From NCBI GenBank assembly GCA_019239825.1, contig JAFAZK010000312.1, positions 1-47,437 of the forward strand: a DNA stretch of 47,437 bases, in the 5' to 3' direction. Positions 7,066 through 15,960 of the stretch are shown here, in pieces. Within the stretch, counting starts at the first letter, position 1. Each line of letters opens with the position of its first letter. Below the pieces are notes generated by a model, which was not told the DNA's origin, did no database searches, and saw only the letters and a list, made by a program, of their open reading frames with translations. The stretch comes from Verrucomicrobiota bacterium. Its GTDB lineage: Bacteria; Verrucomicrobiota; Verrucomicrobiia; Chthoniobacterales; JAFAMB01. Made by a program: the position numbers and the translations under genes.

Positions 7066-7665
7066 CTAACGATTTCTGTTGTCAACGAATAGCAGCGGTG
7101 GCGTTCTACCGTTGCGGGCTTTGACCATTGAAAAATCCTTCGAACAGACCAGATCAGCCATTGCCTGAGCAACGATTAAAATCAGGGCATTTGGTCTGGT
7201 GTGGCGGCGTAGAGAGCGCAACTCCAGACCTGATCGACTGCGCTCTTTTGCAATTGGCTGACACGTTTCTACAATCGCCCAGTACCTTTGATCGCGTTGA
7301 AGAACGCAATTCAATGGTTTTAATAGATCCAGTGCTTGATCCGTTAGATGATGTCCCATATGCGCAAGGACAAAATTACGAAACCATTCGCGCAACGCGC
7401 GGGCTTGGGCGGCCACTTCATCGAGTTCTCCAGGCAAAGAACTAGCGCGAATCGCTGCAGCGTCGCCGTGATCCAGAAGCTGGGCCTGCACCAGCCACGC
7501 CACCAGGTCGTCGCCGTTCGCCAGCAATTCCACGACGATGTCTTTTGACTTCACAGTTGAGTTTAGAAAATCTAGCGCCCGATCGCCGGCCATGAATGTT
7601 GGCGCGGGCAGCGTTTCCGATAATTGGGATTCATCATGGTTGCCGTTAGGAGTATTTTTCTGCAT
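7066..7665 (-). CDS. ABATE-domain protein lacking the CGNR zinc finger
   Basis: 199 residues from an ATG at 7665, with AGGA about nine bases upstream. It aligns along its length with the regulator at 1373-2116: FMAGDRALDFLNS, ANGDDLVAWL, ASSLPGELDEVAAQARALREWFR, DLVCSKDFSMVKARNGRTPPLLFVD. The first zinc-ligand segment has no Cys (RNGRTPP where the other has CEGKICT). The protein stops right where RRWC...CGNR should follow. The final residues and the TAG come from a dispersed palindromic repeat (7046-7065). Sensor-type function may remain, but zinc-dependent DNA binding cannot. It begins 12 bases after the upstream gene, and its ribosome site overlaps that gene's stop, so it is probably the third gene of an operon. 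Confidence 0.8.
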   Translation of the reverse strand: MQKNTPNGNHDESQLSETLPAPTFMAGDRALDFLNSTVKSKDIVVELLANGDDLVAWLVQAQLLDHGDAAAIRASSLPGELDEVAAQARALREWFRNFVLAHMGHHLTDQALDLLKPLNCVLQRDQRYWAIVETCQPIAKERSRSGLELRSLRRHTRPNALILIVAQAMADLVCSKDFSMVKARNGRTPPLLFVDNRNR

Positions 7666-7677
7666 CGCTCGAGATTC

Positions 7678-8199
7678 CTAGGTTGGGTTCTTACTAACCG
7701 GACGCTTAAGCCCCAGCTTTATTATCCGTGAAATCAAAGTCGTGGGCTTGATTCCCAGAAGCTCTGCAGCTCCATCGGCGCCTTTGATTTTCCAGTTTGT
7801 TTTTCGCAGCACGATAAAAATGTTTTCTCGCTCGCGGCGTCGCAGTTCTGGTTCGGTAAGGTATTCCGGCTCCTCTTCTTGGATGGCTTTTGGTTCAGGG
7901 GGAGTTAGATCGGAATTGTTAAGCGGAAGATCGAAGTGTAGCGCGCCGCCCCTAGCGACAATGACGGCGCGCTCGATCATGTTCTGCAGCTCGCGGATGT
8001 TGCCGGGCCAATCGTAATTTTGAAGGACCTCAATGCCCGCTCGGGTTAGTCGCGTTTTCGGACGTCCGAGTTTTTCCACTAACGCCTCGGTGAAATAGGT
8101 CGCGAGAAAGGGGATGTCTTCTTTGCGTTCCCTCAGCGGAGCAATTTTCAGCGGAAACACATTTGGACGATAGTAGAGGTCCTCGCCCTTCTGATACAT
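7678..8199 (-). CDS. Truncated sigma54-activator: AAA+ C-terminus plus Fis-type HTH
   Basis: 173 residues from an ATG at 8199, preceded by GAGGA at good spacing. It opens inside the AAA+ domain at GEDLYYRPNVFPLKIAPLR and continues with ERKEDIP and WPGNIRELQNMIERAVI (sensor II/lid). It ends with RRERENIFIVLRKTNWKIKGADGAAELLGIKPTTLISRI, a Fis-like helix-turn-helix. Walker A, Walker B and the GAFTGA sigma54-contact loop are all missing, so it cannot drive open-complex formation. The good ribosome site suggests it is still translated, perhaps as a DNA-binding antagonist. It might instead simply be a decaying gene. It sits 22 bases after the receiver gene and 12 before the ABATE gene. Closest family: FhlA/NtrC-type activators. 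Confidence 0.8.
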   Translation of the reverse strand: MYQKGEDLYYRPNVFPLKIAPLRERKEDIPFLATYFTEALVEKLGRPKTRLTRAGIEVLQNYDWPGNIRELQNMIERAVIVARGGALHFDLPLNNSDLTPPEPKAIQEEEPEYLTEPELRRRERENIFIVLRKTNWKIKGADGAAELLGIKPTTLISRIIKLGLKRPVSKNPT

Positions 8200-8221
8200 A
8201 GATTTCCTCGATAATTACGGA

Positions 8222-8626
8222 CTAACTTCTGTCCTCTCTTCGAATTGCCAGGGCGCTGCGCACCGCTTGGGATAACGCCTCCTGACTGAATGGCTTGGAT
8301 AAAAATCCGACAGCACCAGCTTGAAGTGCCTGGCTCCTGACCTCATCGCTATCATAGGAAGTGACAAAAATAATCGGAATCCGATAGTTCATTGTGGCCA
8401 GCGTCTGCTGTAGTTCCAGGCCTCCGATAGCGGGCATGCGGACATCTAGGATGAGGCAGTCTGTGTCGTGTAATTGAGGTGATTGCAAAAAATCTTCGGA
8501 CGAGTGAAACCCTCCGGCCAGATACCCAATCGACTGTAATAAACTGACTATGGCATCCACCAGGGAGGAATCGTCGTCCACAATGGATATCAGTGGCACT
8601 TTGACCGGCTGAGGTTCCTTGGCCAA
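8222..8626 (-). CDS. Stand-alone response-regulator receiver domain
   Basis: 134 residues, probably from a TTG at 8626; a GTG at codon 10 is an alternative. It is one CheY-like domain: ISIVDDDSS (acidic pair), CLILDVRMP (phospho-acceptor Asp), IIFVTSYDS (Thr) and GFLSKPFSQ (Lys). It ends soon after helix 5 with no output domain. Its sequence is of the FixJ/NarL receiver style. It likely starts the three-gene unit receiver, sigma54-activator fragment, ABATE protein. The nearby giant hybrid kinase (9592-15243) is a plausible phosphodonor, with FixJ-type regulator 8969-9595 as the other acceptor. Such lone receivers often act as phosphate sinks or protein-interaction switches. Confidence 0.85.
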   Translation of the reverse strand: MAKEPQPVKVPLISIVDDDSSLVDAIVSLLQSIGYLAGGFHSSEDFLQSPQLHDTDCLILDVRMPAIGGLELQQTLATMNYRIPIIFVTSYDSDEVRSQALQAGAVGFLSKPFSQEALSQAVRSALAIRREDRS

Positions 8627-8968
8627 ATTGTTTGTTTCTCAAGTTTCGGTTCCGATAGAGAGGTAGCATCACAGCCGGGCTGGGCTCTACTCGACCTTGG
8701 TATGGGAGAACCCATACTGGGAGCTAGAATCTAGGGCCTAGGAGGGATGCGGTGAGCATCGCAATGGTCCTCGTACTCGTCGTTGTCCTCGAAAGTGGTT
8801 TTCAGATGCAGCGTTGTAACCGCTAAGGACGGCGAGAGCTTCTGGCCCATTAGTTGCCGACTTACAAGGCGGTTCCCATTTAGTCGGTGGGTGAGAACAA
8901 CATTTCGTTGCCAGACATTTCACCCGCCAAACCCGCATGAACCCTTACTGCTTACTGCTGACCGCTGA
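8627..8968. other. Intergenic between two response-regulator genes
   Basis: About 340 bases. A minus-strand frame of 66 codons (8738-8938) has no credible family. Directly downstream of the FixJ-type stop lies low-complexity TTACTGC-type repeat sequence (8945-8969). A promoter for the receiver operon is expected here, but I cannot point to one. Confidence 0.4.
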
Positions 8969-9595
8969 CTAACCCGCCTCGCCAACGATCCCGAGCTTTT
9001 CTGCAATGCGGGCGAGATGAACAACCGATTGGGCTTTCATCTTGTGCATAACTTGTCCGCGATGCATTTTGACGGTGGCTTCGCTGTTTTTAAACTGAGC
9101 TGCGATCTGTTTAGTCAGCATACCCGTCACCATCAACTTCATTACTTCTCGTTCCCGCTTGGTCAGCGAATTGTAGCGGTGACGCAGTTCAGTCACCATG
9201 GTCCGTTCCTGAAGGGCGGCTCGGTCAATTTCTATGGCGTGTTGAATGGCGTCGAGCAGATCTTGATCACGAAATGGCTTGGGCAGAAACTCCACTGCGC
9301 CGGCCTTAATGGCCCGGACGGACATCGGGATATCTCCGTGACCGGTAATGAATATGATTGGAATGGGCATTCCCATACGGATCAATTCCCGCTGCAGATC
9401 GAGCCCGCTCAGGCCGGGTAACCGGACATCCAGCACCAGGCAAGCCGGAGCATCCGGTCTCTGGTGCTCCAAAAAATCTCTGGCTGATTTCAAGGTTTCG
9501 ACCGAGAGCCCGACAGAGGTAATTAAATCGGCCAAGGCTTCCCGCACCGATGAATCATCGTCGACGACAAACACGACGGGATCACCAGGTTTCAA
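8969..9595 (-). CDS. FixJ-family response regulator (receiver + LuxR HTH)
   Basis: 208 residues. I choose the TTG at 9595: it overlaps the kinase stop as TTGA and is preceded by GGAGGAGAG at ideal spacing. The longer upstream frame would only read through kinase sequence. The receiver has VVFVVDDDSS, LVLDVRLPG (acceptor Asp), IIFITGHGD and EFLPKPF. The C-terminal LuxR-type HTH has LTKREREVMKLMVTGMLTKQIAAQ and NSEATVKMHRGQVMHKM. Members bind DNA as dimers after phosphorylation. The 4-base overlap with the histidine kinase gene makes it the cognate partner of that protein with high likelihood. Target genes are unknown; the divergent ECF sigma gene and the downstream receiver operon are candidates. 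Confidence 0.92.
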   Translation of the reverse strand: MKPGDPVVFVVDDDSSVREALADLITSVGLSVETLKSARDFLEHQRPDAPACLVLDVRLPGLSGLDLQRELIRMGMPIPIIFITGHGDIPMSVRAIKAGAVEFLPKPFRDQDLLDAIQHAIEIDRAALQERTMVTELRHRYNSLTKREREVMKLMVTGMLTKQIAAQFKNSEATVKMHRGQVMHKMKAQSVVHLARIAEKLGIVGEAG

Positions 9596-12500
9596 GCGCT
9601 CTCCTCCGGCAAAACTGGCAAAAAGAATTGGAAAGTGGCACCGGCATCGGGGTTTGGGTGACAGGTTAACTGTCCGCCGTGAGCTTCGATGATCGCGCGA
9701 CAAATCCACAAGCCCATGCCCATGCCTTCGGGTTTGGTGGAGTGAAATGCTTGGAAAACTTGTACCGTTTCCTGAGGAGTGAGACCAACGCCTGAATCGC
9801 GCACCGCAATCACAACGGCAGATCGGCCGGCGCGCTGCGCCAGGTGGGATCGGATATGCAATGCTCTGGGGCGATCGGTGATGGTCGCCATCGACTCAAT
9901 CGCGTTCATGACCAGATTAAGAAGCACCTGCTGCAGCTGCACAAAATCGGCCGCGACAGACGGAAGATGCAAATCCATTTCCGTCGAAAATTCCACGCTT
10001 CGTTTGCGCAGTTCGCCACCCACCAAGACAAGCACTTCTTGGATTACTTCATTGACGTTTAACGGGGACGTGACGAGAGGCGCCTTTCTTAGAAAGGTGC
10101 GAACCCGCTTCAAAACATCACTGGCCCGATTACCATCCCGGACTATCCGTTCGACGGCTTCGCGAGCTTTACGCAGATTGGGAGGACTATTTGCGAGCCA
10201 ATTCAAACAGGCATTACCGCTGGCGACAACCGCGGCGAGCGGTTGGTTAACCTCATGGGCGATCGAGGCAGCCAATTGTTCCATGCTGGTCATTCGGCTC
10301 ACCCGAGCGATTTCAGCCTGAGCTTGATGTAGCGCGTGCTCAGCCTGCCTGCGTTCAGTGATGTCCGTCGCAATTCCACAAACTGCGTAGGGCTGACCAT
10401 TGCGGTCGTGGAGAAGGAATTTTGCACTGATATGGCAGCGATTTCCTTGTTCTGAGGGTAGAATTTCCTCGAACTGGATCGGGGCACCCGCTTCGATAAC
10501 TTTTAGGTCATTGGCGCGTACCTCTGCGGCGATTTCGCGAGGGAGAATGTCAAAATCGTTCTTACCTCGGATCTCGTTGCGCCCGACGTGGTGCCGGCGC
10601 TCGAATTCGCGGTTGATCAAGAGGTAACGTAACTCGAGATCCTTAACAAAAATAACGGAGGATGTGTTATCGATAATGTCCTGGAGCCGCTGTTCGCTGG
10701 CGCGCAGGGCTTCTTCGGCTCTTTTCCGATTGCTATTTTCCTGAGTCAACTCACCATTTAACCGGGCCAAGTCGGAGTAGAGTCTAGCGTTATCCAAAGA
10801 AATTGCGGCTTGGGAAGCCAGAAGTTTCAATACCCCGAGACGGCCAGATGTAAATACCCGAGGCGCCAGGTCGTTCTCGAGATAGAGCATTCCCGTTAAC
10901 GTGGCCTGTTTTAGCAACGGCAGACAGAGCACGGACTTAGAGTTCCGTTGACGAAGGTAGGCGTCCTCTGAGAATCTGTTTTCGACGGAGGCGTCATCCA
11001 GGATCACGCTTTCCTTGGTGCGGGTCACATAACGTACGATTGACTGAGGCAGCACGGCGCCTGTCAGCGGGGCTGCTCGCAGGTCGACGATGACACTGTC
11101 GCCGCTGGTGCCGGCTTCAGCTTCAATGCACCGATCGTCGCCGTGAACAAAAATCAGGAGACCGCGCTGGGCGCCCGCGTGCTCAATCACCATGCGCATA
11201 AGCGTGTCGATCAGTTTCTCCAAGACGATTTCACCCGATAGAGTCTGCAGTGCTTTGACGACGGTAGTTAGGTCCAGCTCATCGATAGGTGCACCGATCG
11301 TTGAGGCCGGCCCAGCCGTTGGCTCTTTTTCTCTTAAGTGGGGATATAACACTTCGAGTTGCCGCACCTTACCCGTAGCTCCCCAACGGAGGTAGCAGTA
11401 CCGTGCGTCACGCAGGTACGTAGAAGCGATTTTCGCTGAACCTCGAGCCAGGTAGAACCGAGCTGCGAGTTCGTTCGCGAGCGCTTCATTATGGAGAAAC
11501 TCATTTTCGTGGGCTGACTGGATGGCTTGTTCGTAAAGGTCCATCGCTTCAGGCACCCGATCTTCGATCCGGGCGATCTCTGCACCGACTAACGCAGCAC
11601 GATCCCGGAAATTTTCCGGACAATTGCCCGCCCAAATCTGGAGCTGCTGGTAATGCTGAGTAATGGCCTCGAAGTGCTCTGGCTGTTCCTGGGCGGCAGC
11701 GAAATCCCAAACCGCCGACCGCGACAGCGCACTGTAAAAGTGATATTCCGCCTCCTCGAGAAAGCAGGGTGAGGTCCAGATCAGCCGGGCTGCCTTCAGC
11801 GAAGCTTGCAACGCGATTTCGTATTGGCCAGCTAGATAACGCGCCTGCATTTTTCGGATCCAATACCAACAGTGAGCGATTGCTAACGTCGTTTTGCTGG
11901 ACAAATGGGCTTCAAACTGCTGCTCATTCATGCGTTCATCGTCGAAACGGCCGAATTCAAGAGTCAGGCCGCGAAGGGCTTGAATGAGCCCGATTTGGGC
12001 GGTGATTATATCAACCACGAGGCCAAACCGTGCTTTCCGGGCAAACTCCAGGCCGTGCTCGGCTTCGCGTTGGACATCAGGTAAAGGATCGCCAGCAAAA
12101 ATAAGATCTGAATTCAGATGATTGCAGGTGTAGGCGCCGCGTGTGAGGTCACCGATCCGGGTTGCGACTTGGAACACGTGGTGCAGCACATCACGGCTGG
12201 CCCTTATATGTTTCGTCCATCGCAGTACGGTGATCACAAAGGCAAGATAGCTGCTAGCCTCAAACTGCCGTAGCCCACGTCGTTCAACCAAGTCGTAGCC
12301 AACTTGGCCGAATCGAAATCCGTCGTTGTAATCGCCGAAGCCGCGCCGCGCAACCATGCCCAGCCACGCGAAAGCGAAGCAGGAAGCATCGCAGATGCCT
12401 TGCTCCAGGCTCAGGTTGACCGCGCCACAGATGATAAGGGACGCCAAATTGGCATCCATGAACAAAGCCGGTGAAAACGCCTTACCTAGCACTGCAATCG

Positions 12501-15243
12501 TTCCGAAGGAGGACCGATCCTGCATCAGAGGCCAGTCGAGAAGATCCTCGATCGATCGTCCTGCCAGTAGGGACCAAATCCGATCATATTCATGGCGCAC
12601 TTCGTCGTCGCTGGGGTGCCGTGACCAGCGGACACCGACCCGTCGCAGGTAATCGAGACAGACGTCGACCGCGCGATCGCTCTGATCAAGCGTGGTGTAT
12701 AGATCCATGCGTAAACAGGCGACGGTTGCGAGTTCGGGGGTGCCGGCAATGTGGGACGACAGCAACGTTAAGCGTTCCTCGGCCGCTGCCAACTGGCCTG
12801 TAAGGAACTCACATTCGGCTCGGTTTACTTCCAGGTCGAAGGCAAGCTCATGGTTGTGCCCCCAAGCGTCGTCTTCCAAAAGTGCCGCACCAGAAACCAG
12901 GTATTTGAGGGCCGAGCTATACGCGGTAGAAGATTTTGCACGTTTGCCTGCCAGGAGATTCAGCTTGGCCAATTCCTCTCGTTCTTGGCGTGAGCTAATT
13001 TGCGTCGCGCCCTGGTTAAGCTGATTGACAATCTCAAAAACTGTCTGCTCGCGCATTTCCGGAGGGGTGTGCGCTTTGAGTAATCTACCGATTCTGAGAT
13101 GCTCCTCCGGCCGTGAGCTCGCGGGAATTGATGCATAGGCGGCTTCTTGAACCCGGTCGTGGGCAAACTTGTATAAACCCTCCGATCGCACAATGAACTC
13201 CAGGCGTTCAGCCTGCCACAGGTCGGAGATCAGCCTCTCTTCCGACGTCCCGTGAACGACAGAAAGCGTGGAGACAGCAGCACTGTTCCCGAGGCAGGCA
13301 AACTCTTGCAGTGCTTTCTGGGTTTCGTTGGCTAGGCGATTCAATTTCCCAACCATGAGATCCGCTACATTGTCGGTGTAGCATTTTCCCTGAATGCGAC
13401 CGACATCCCAAGTCCATTTCCCAATGCTGTGGTTGAAGGTGAGTAGTCCTTCATCGGCAAGCGCCGAAATAAACTGAATAGCAAAAAATGGGTTACCGAC
13501 CGTCTTCTCGTGGATCAAATGCGCGAGCGGCCTGACGCTCTGCGCCCCGGCGTGAAGCGCATCCTGCAACAACAGTCCCAAATCTTCACGGGTTAGAGGA
13601 GCCAGGACAATCTCGTGCAGCGATGCTCCCGTCTTCCGGATGGTATCCAGCTTGCGCCACAGAGGATGAGTCGAATCGACTTCATTGTCTCTGTAAGCTC
13701 CGATCAGCATTAAATGATGCACGTCCGGCTGGGTCAATAGATCCTGCACGAAATCCAGCGTTGCTGCGTCCAGCCATTGCAAGTCATCTAAGAACAAAGC
13801 CAGGGGATGCTCCGGCCGGGCGAATACGCTGACAAATCGCCGGAATATTAGCTGGAAGCGAGCCTTTGCGTCCTGGGGCGGAAGATCGCGAACGGCTGGC
13901 TGATCCCCAATGATCAATTGTAGTTCGGGAATAAGATCCACGATAAGCCGCCCGTTCGGACCCAACGCTTCAAGAAATCTCGCGCGCCATTCGGACAGCT
14001 CGGCCTCACTCTTGGCCAGGAGTGGTCGCACCAGCGTCTGGAACGCTTGCGCCAAAGTCCAATAAGGGATGTTCCGCTTGTACTGGTCGAACTTACCGGA
14101 TGCGAATTGCCCTTGTGGCGGGACCAGCACCTTGTGCAGTTCATTTACGACTGACGATTTGCCAATCCCCGAATACCCGGAAACCAATACCAGCTCTGGC
14201 CGGCCGGTCGCGACGACCCGTTCGAATGAGGCGAGCAAAGTATCAATCTCGCGATCGCGTCCATACAGTTTCTCTGGAATCCGCAAACGGTCCGGAGTGT
14301 CGTATTGGCCAAGTGGAAACGGAGCGATAAAATCTGAACCGTCGCCCTTCTCGTTATCCAAAGGGGGGGCGCGCGTCCCCGCGCGCCGAAGCGGATCGCG
14401 AGGATGCGATCCCTCCAGTTCGTCAAGACACCGCCGGAGGTCGGCCTGAACGCCGGCTGCTGTTTGGTAGCGTTCCTCAGCGGTCTTGGCCAGGAGCTTC
14501 ATGACGATTGCGGAAACCGAATGGGGGACGGCGTGCGATCGTTGTTCCGGAGAGACCGGCTGCCTTGCGATGTGGCAGTGCACCCATTCCATTGGATCCG
14601 ATGCCGAGAAGGGTAGAGTCCCGGTGAGCATTTCGTAGAGCGTGACCCCGAACGCATACAGGTCGCTCCGGGAATCGATGGATCGATTCATTCGCCCCGT
14701 TTGTTCAGGGGCCATATAGGGAAGAGTCCCGGCGATAAACTCTGGAGGCCCAGGAAGCTGGCGTTCGCGTGGTAACCGTGAAGCAATACCGAAGCCGGTC
14801 AGCCAGCATTGGCTGGTCACGCGGTTTACCAAGATATGGGCCGGTTTGATGTCTTTATGGATAATGCCTCGCTGGTGCACAGCCCCAATGGCAGATGAAA
14901 TATTGATTGCCAGACGTAGTGCCCACGCGATATCCAGCGCTTGCGCGCCGCTAGCGGGCTCTAGCAAGCGACTGAGTGGGACACCACCGGGATCTTGCAA
15001 CGCTAAAACCATCCTGCCCCAATGAGTGACCATGCCAATCGGTCGAGCAGCCCAGCTCAGGTCGAGATCTTCTTTTAAGGAATCTTCATTTTGTAGGCGT
15101 CTCAGGCTCTCCGGTGATTGGCGTTGGCTGACGGGCGAAACCACTAGAACGCGGAATAGAGTATCCCGGTTGTTGCCGCGATAGAGGATCAGATCTCCGT
15201 CCGCTCGGAGTGCTACCAATTCATATTTCGATAAGTCAACCAC
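9592..15243 (-). CDS. Trifunctional hybrid: Ser/Thr-kinase-like + AAA ATPase + GAF + PAS + histidine kinase
   Basis: 1883 residues from a GTG at 15243. Residues 1-275 are a protein-kinase fold with HKDIKPAHILVN (129-140), GFG (150-152), GTLPYMAPEQ and SDLYAFGV. Residues about 325-700 form an AAA/ORC-like ATPase: Walker A SGYSGIGKSS (355-364) and Walker B LALFLDD (to 487). Residues about 700-1290 are TPR-like helices, about 1300-1450 GAF, and about 1490-1610 PAS (ends VCGIATDITERRQAE). The C-terminus is a histidine kinase: AASIAHEVNQP (His1663), NLVMNAIES (Asn1780), DSGVG and GMGMGLW. The kinase fold lacks the VAIK Lys (FRVLVVSP), the catalytic-loop Asn (His136) and the DFG Asp (Gly150), so it is probably a pseudokinase. 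Such giant sensors pair with FixJ regulators, as here. The signal sensed is unknown. It is cytoplasmic; no membrane segment is seen. Confidence 0.93.
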   Translation of the reverse strand: MVDLSKYELVALRADGDLILYRGNNRDTLFRVLVVSPVSQRQSPESLRRLQNEDSLKEDLDLSWAARPIGMVTHWGRMVLALQDPGGVPLSRLLEPASGAQALDIAWALRLAINISSAIGAVHQRGIIHKDIKPAHILVNRVTSQCWLTGFGIASRLPRERQLPGPPEFIAGTLPYMAPEQTGRMNRSIDSRSDLYAFGVTLYEMLTGTLPFSASDPMEWVHCHIARQPVSPEQRSHAVPHSVSAIVMKLLAKTAEERYQTAAGVQADLRRCLDELEGSHPRDPLRRAGTRAPPLDNEKGDGSDFIAPFPLGQYDTPDRLRIPEKLYGRDREIDTLLASFERVVATGRPELVLVSGYSGIGKSSVVNELHKVLVPPQGQFASGKFDQYKRNIPYWTLAQAFQTLVRPLLAKSEAELSEWRARFLEALGPNGRLIVDLIPELQLIIGDQPAVRDLPPQDAKARFQLIFRRFVSVFARPEHPLALFLDDLQWLDAATLDFVQDLLTQPDVHHLMLIGAYRDNEVDSTHPLWRKLDTIRKTGASLHEIVLAPLTREDLGLLLQDALHAGAQSVRPLAHLIHEKTVGNPFFAIQFISALADEGLLTFNHSIGKWTWDVGRIQGKCYTDNVADLMVGKLNRLANETQKALQEFACLGNSAAVSTLSVVHGTSEERLISDLWQAERLEFIVRSEGLYKFAHDRVQEAAYASIPASSRPEEHLRIGRLLKAHTPPEMREQTVFEIVNQLNQGATQISSRQEREELAKLNLLAGKRAKSSTAYSSALKYLVSGAALLEDDAWGHNHELAFDLEVNRAECEFLTGQLAAAEERLTLLSSHIAGTPELATVACLRMDLYTTLDQSDRAVDVCLDYLRRVGVRWSRHPSDDEVRHEYDRIWSLLAGRSIEDLLDWPLMQDRSSFGTIAVLGKAFSPALFMDANLASLIICGAVNLSLEQGICDASCFAFAWLGMVARRGFGDYNDGFRFGQVGYDLVERRGLRQFEASSYLAFVITVLRWTKHIRASRDVLHHVFQVATRIGDLTRGAYTCNHLNSDLIFAGDPLPDVQREAEHGLEFARKARFGLVVDIITAQIGLIQALRGLTLEFGRFDDERMNEQQFEAHLSSKTTLAIAHCWYWIRKMQARYLAGQYEIALQASLKAARLIWTSPCFLEEAEYHFYSALSRSAVWDFAAAQEQPEHFEAITQHYQQLQIWAGNCPENFRDRAALVGAEIARIEDRVPEAMDLYEQAIQSAHENEFLHNEALANELAARFYLARGSAKIASTYLRDARYCYLRWGATGKVRQLEVLYPHLREKEPTAGPASTIGAPIDELDLTTVVKALQTLSGEIVLEKLIDTLMRMVIEHAGAQRGLLIFVHGDDRCIEAEAGTSGDSVIVDLRAAPLTGAVLPQSIVRYVTRTKESVILDDASVENRFSEDAYLRQRNSKSVLCLPLLKQATLTGMLYLENDLAPRVFTSGRLGVLKLLASQAAISLDNARLYSDLARLNGELTQENSNRKRAEEALRASEQRLQDIIDNTSSVIFVKDLELRYLLINREFERRHHVGRNEIRGKNDFDILPREIAAEVRANDLKVIEAGAPIQFEEILPSEQGNRCHISAKFLLHDRNGQPYAVCGIATDITERRQAEHALHQAQAEIARVSRMTSMEQLAASIAHEVNQPLAAVVASGNACLNWLANSPPNLRKAREAVERIVRDGNRASDVLKRVRTFLRKAPLVTSPLNVNEVIQEVLVLVGGELRKRSVEFSTEMDLHLPSVAADFVQLQQVLLNLVMNAIESMATITDRPRALHIRSHLAQRAGRSAVVIAVRDSGVGLTPQETVQVFQAFHSTKPEGMGMGLWICRAIIEAHGGQLTCHPNPDAGATFQFFLPVLPEESA

Positions 15244-15960
15244 GGTCCCGACCTGACTATTCTCTACTACACAATCCTTTCGCTAGTCAGTCAATTTGCG
15301 ATCAGGAAGGCTATTGGGGCAGAGAATCCGGCAGATAGAACAAATCGCGTTGGGTTCGGACTTTCGCTACTATCCTGCCATCCTTTCTACTGATCCAGGA
15401 AAGTAACTAGTTGGACAGGTTGAGTTTGGCATGAATCCGGGCAATTGGGAGCCGCTCCTTCGGTTTGGCGCATTTCAAGCCGCGTTCGGTAGCATAAAAC
15501 GGGTATTGAAGAGCCTCCCAGGCTGTTCGGGCCAGGCTACCTGCATTCAATCCCTTTCCTCCGTCGCCATCCTGGCTATGGCGGACAGGCCGGGACGAAA
15601 ACGTCGCTACCACCGCTTTTCCCGGGGTGGTCATGGAGAGTGCGAAAGTTCGTACGGCTGGCCGGGTGATCAATTCCATGGATAAACCCTGGTCAGCGAA
15701 GGGCAAAGCCTGAGCGGTACCGTTGGCATGGAATGTGTTAGTAAGGTGCTAATAAATAACCGTAAAGAGAACAAAGAACTGGTTACGCGTGTGGAGTCGA
15801 CAATTGTTAGTGTGCGGGGCAAGGAGGCAGGACGACGGTGGGCGAAATTCCAGCCTACCCCAATAGGCGATTATAACAGAGCCGAAGAAGGCGGCCGCGC
15901 TTTAGCGACTGGATGCGCTCGACGCTCGCTGGATCTACGTGGTTTCATGGAGCTAGCGAG
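15244..15960. other. Long divergent intergenic region between hybrid kinase and ECF sigma genes
   Basis: About 700 bases without a convincing gene. Frames of 78-99 codons on both strands (for example 15407-15706 minus) show no family signature and lack ribosome sites. It should hold the promoters for both divergent genes. I see no clear -35/-10 pair or palindromic operator. Confidence 0.45.

Noticed and set aside
14069..14449. Plus-strand open frames of 60-180 codons opposite the giant hybrid kinase gene (for example 9779-10321 and 14069-14449)
   Set aside because: They are antisense to strongly conserved kinase, ATPase and histidine-kinase motifs, lack family resemblance and ribosome sites, and have shadow-like composition.
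15407..15706. Minus-strand 99-codon frame between the hybrid kinase and ECF sigma genes
   Set aside because: No family signature and an overlapping frame of similar length on the other strand; insufficient support.
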